Origin: Phytoseiulus persimilis
Taxonomy: Eukaryota; Arthropoda; Arachnida; Mesostigmata; Phytoseiidae
Length of the DNA: 64,000 nt
Reading direction: 5' to 3'
Assembly: GCA_037576195.1 (NCBI GenBank)
Contig: CM075102.1
Location: 8,928,001-8,992,000 of the forward strand
Shown: piece after piece, positions 63,301-64,000 of the stretch
Layout: the number at the start of each line of letters is the position of its first letter
Position numbering within the stretch: the first letter of the stretch is position 1
The notes under the pieces: generated by a model
Seen by the model: only the letters and a program-made list of their open reading frames with translations
The model's database searches: none
What the model was told of the DNA's origin: nothing
Made by a program: the position numbers and the translations under genes

Positions 63301-63745
63301 GTAGGAACAAGGGTTTGGCGTAGGTGAACTCGTTCTCTCCATTCCAAGTTTGGGCTCCGATCTAGCCGACAAAATATGTCACCCTGATTATCCGAGTCAT
63401 TTCCACGTTGGGGAACTATATTGAGAGCGGCAACTCACCCTCAGGAAATTCAAGGAAGCTTCGATGACACTCAGAGACAAAGTTGACATGCTCCCCCCGA
63501 AGACTTCTCTTTTCGAAGAGGAAGATAATTTGAATCATTTAACTCCGGAAATTCGTTATTTGACGAACCTGTTTATGAATGGGTAAAGCGCGAATGGTTC
63601 GTAACTGCACGTACCCAACGTTGGCTTTAGAGAGTGCGTCGATTTCCGAGTCCATTCCCGAATCAGACTCATGAAGGTACTCGAAATCGGTGTCAATCTG
63701 ATCGAAGGATGTCACGGGTCGAGCTTGCAGCATGAACAACACATT
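60318..63745 (-). CDS. rifampicin-phosphotransferase / PEP-synthase-like enzyme, 3' part (5' end outside window)
   Basis: Phosphohistidine dikinase-type enzyme. Minus-strand exons (high to low): 63745-63615, 63508-63439, 63154-62990, 62917-62761, 62619-62544, about 62444-62197, 62091-61928, 61690-61564, 61400-61218, 61144-61016, 60681-60582, 60460-60318. The first visible exon is the end of the ATP-grasp domain (F-M-L-Q-A-R-P-V-T, then A-N-V-G-E-V). The middle domain carries H-G-H-R-C-L-R-E, R-G-I-Q-L-R-E-H-G-K-S and L-P-E-E-D-L-L-F-H-L. The C-terminal swivel domain has G-T-P-V-R-G-G, the phospho-His motif E-L-G-G-L-I-S-H-G-A-V-I-A-R-E-Y-G-L-P and V-L-L-D-G. It ends 46 residues after that motif begins its last exon, with no TIM barrel: the order is that of bacterial rifampicin phosphotransferase, not true PEP synthase or PPDK. 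The joins 62761-62619 and 62544-62444 do not phase cleanly in my reading. Confidence 0.88.
60461..60581 (-). other. GC-AG intron
   Basis: The intron before the last exon of the RPH/PEPS-like gene starts CACG|GCAAGT and ends CATAG|GAGCGG on the minus strand. Using GC as donor keeps the frame and rebuilds the invariant H-G-A-V-I-A-R-E; the nearest GT donor (4 bases on) would break it. GC-AG introns with an otherwise perfect donor (here GCAAGT) are the usual minor class. Confidence 0.8.
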
Positions 63746-64000
63746 CTGTAATCAAGCTTTTAGGTTTCCCTTTGTGTTTCCTCTGCGCACAGGGGCCACT
63801 CGAGCGTGGTTAGTCATGAATAGAGATAGGGGTTTCAGGCAAAATTCCATAATTGCCTGGAAGTTCCTATAAATTCGTTCTTGGGCTTTCCCAACATTTC
63901 GATTGGCGGTTTGCCCATTACATCGATTCCATGCACCGGTGAATACATGAAGCAAGCCTGCCAAAGCGGAGATCGTATCCATCGAATACAACATTGAGAT
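63746..64000 (-). other. probable intron of the RPH/PEPS-like gene
   Basis: Upstream (minus strand) of the exon that begins at 63745 the sequence ends in an acceptor (GCTTGATTACAG). I see no ATP-grasp exon in the remaining 255 bases. An 80-codon frame here has no family motif. The rest of the gene, about 300 residues of ATP-grasp domain, should lie beyond 64000. Confidence 0.5.

Noticed and set aside
1..64000. CRISPR arrays, bacterial operons, tRNA and rRNA genes
   Set aside because: No regularly spaced direct repeats of CRISPR type, no ribosomal RNA-like sequence, and no B-box (GGTTCGANNCC) in a convincing tRNA context was seen. Spliced eukaryotic genes rule out a bacterial window.

Overview
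The window is animal nuclear DNA with short spliceosomal introns (mostly about 50-280 bases, GT-AG, one GC-AG), roughly 50% G+C. No operons, ribosome-binding sites, CRISPR arrays or bacterial gene order are visible. An arthropod, most likely an acarine (mite or tick), fits best: the LINE fragments resemble the reverse-transcriptase elements common in ticks and mites, and a rifampicin-phosphotransferase/PEP-synthase-like gene of a type I associate with chelicerates is present. A compact mite genome is my inference; no marker fixes the species.

Layout. 1-12.6 kb: no recognisable gene. 12.7-18.2 kb: a TATA-box candidate, an unrecognised candidate gene near 15 kb, and a LINE fragment beside the end of what may be a DNA transposon (17 kb). 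18.5-19.6 kb: a class I eIF4E gene (+). 19.6-26.6 kb: nothing supportable. 26.7-28.6 kb: a candidate six-exon gene (+) with a TATA/initiator promoter, lying under a long antisense open frame. 28.7-47.1 kb: mostly unassigned, with a 20-bp tandem repeat, simple repeats and one more core-promoter candidate. 47.2-49.2 kb: a complete six-exon GAS2-like cytoskeletal linker gene (+). 50.5-51.4 kb: an intronless membrane-anchored pseudokinase (-). 53.4-54.7 kb: a weak ionotropic-receptor-like fragment (+) and a decayed ELOVL fatty-acid elongase (-). 55.6-57.8 kb: candidate exons (-) that I cannot name. 57.9-59.2 kb: a 5'-truncated, internally deleted LINE (+). 59.2-60.1 kb: candidate exons (-). 60.3 kb to the right edge: at least twelve exons (-) of a rifampicin-phosphotransferase/PEP-synthase-like enzyme whose 5' part lies outside the window.

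The recognised genes are unrelated housekeeping, cytoskeletal, signalling-like and metabolic genes; I see no sign that they form one system. The most interesting points are the phosphohistidine enzyme without a C-terminal pyruvate-binding barrel, the pseudokinase with a tail anchor, and the elongase relic that has lost its catalytic histidine box. The genome is poor in stop codons in every frame, so many long open frames are shadows; candidates resting only on plausible-looking peptides carry low confidence.
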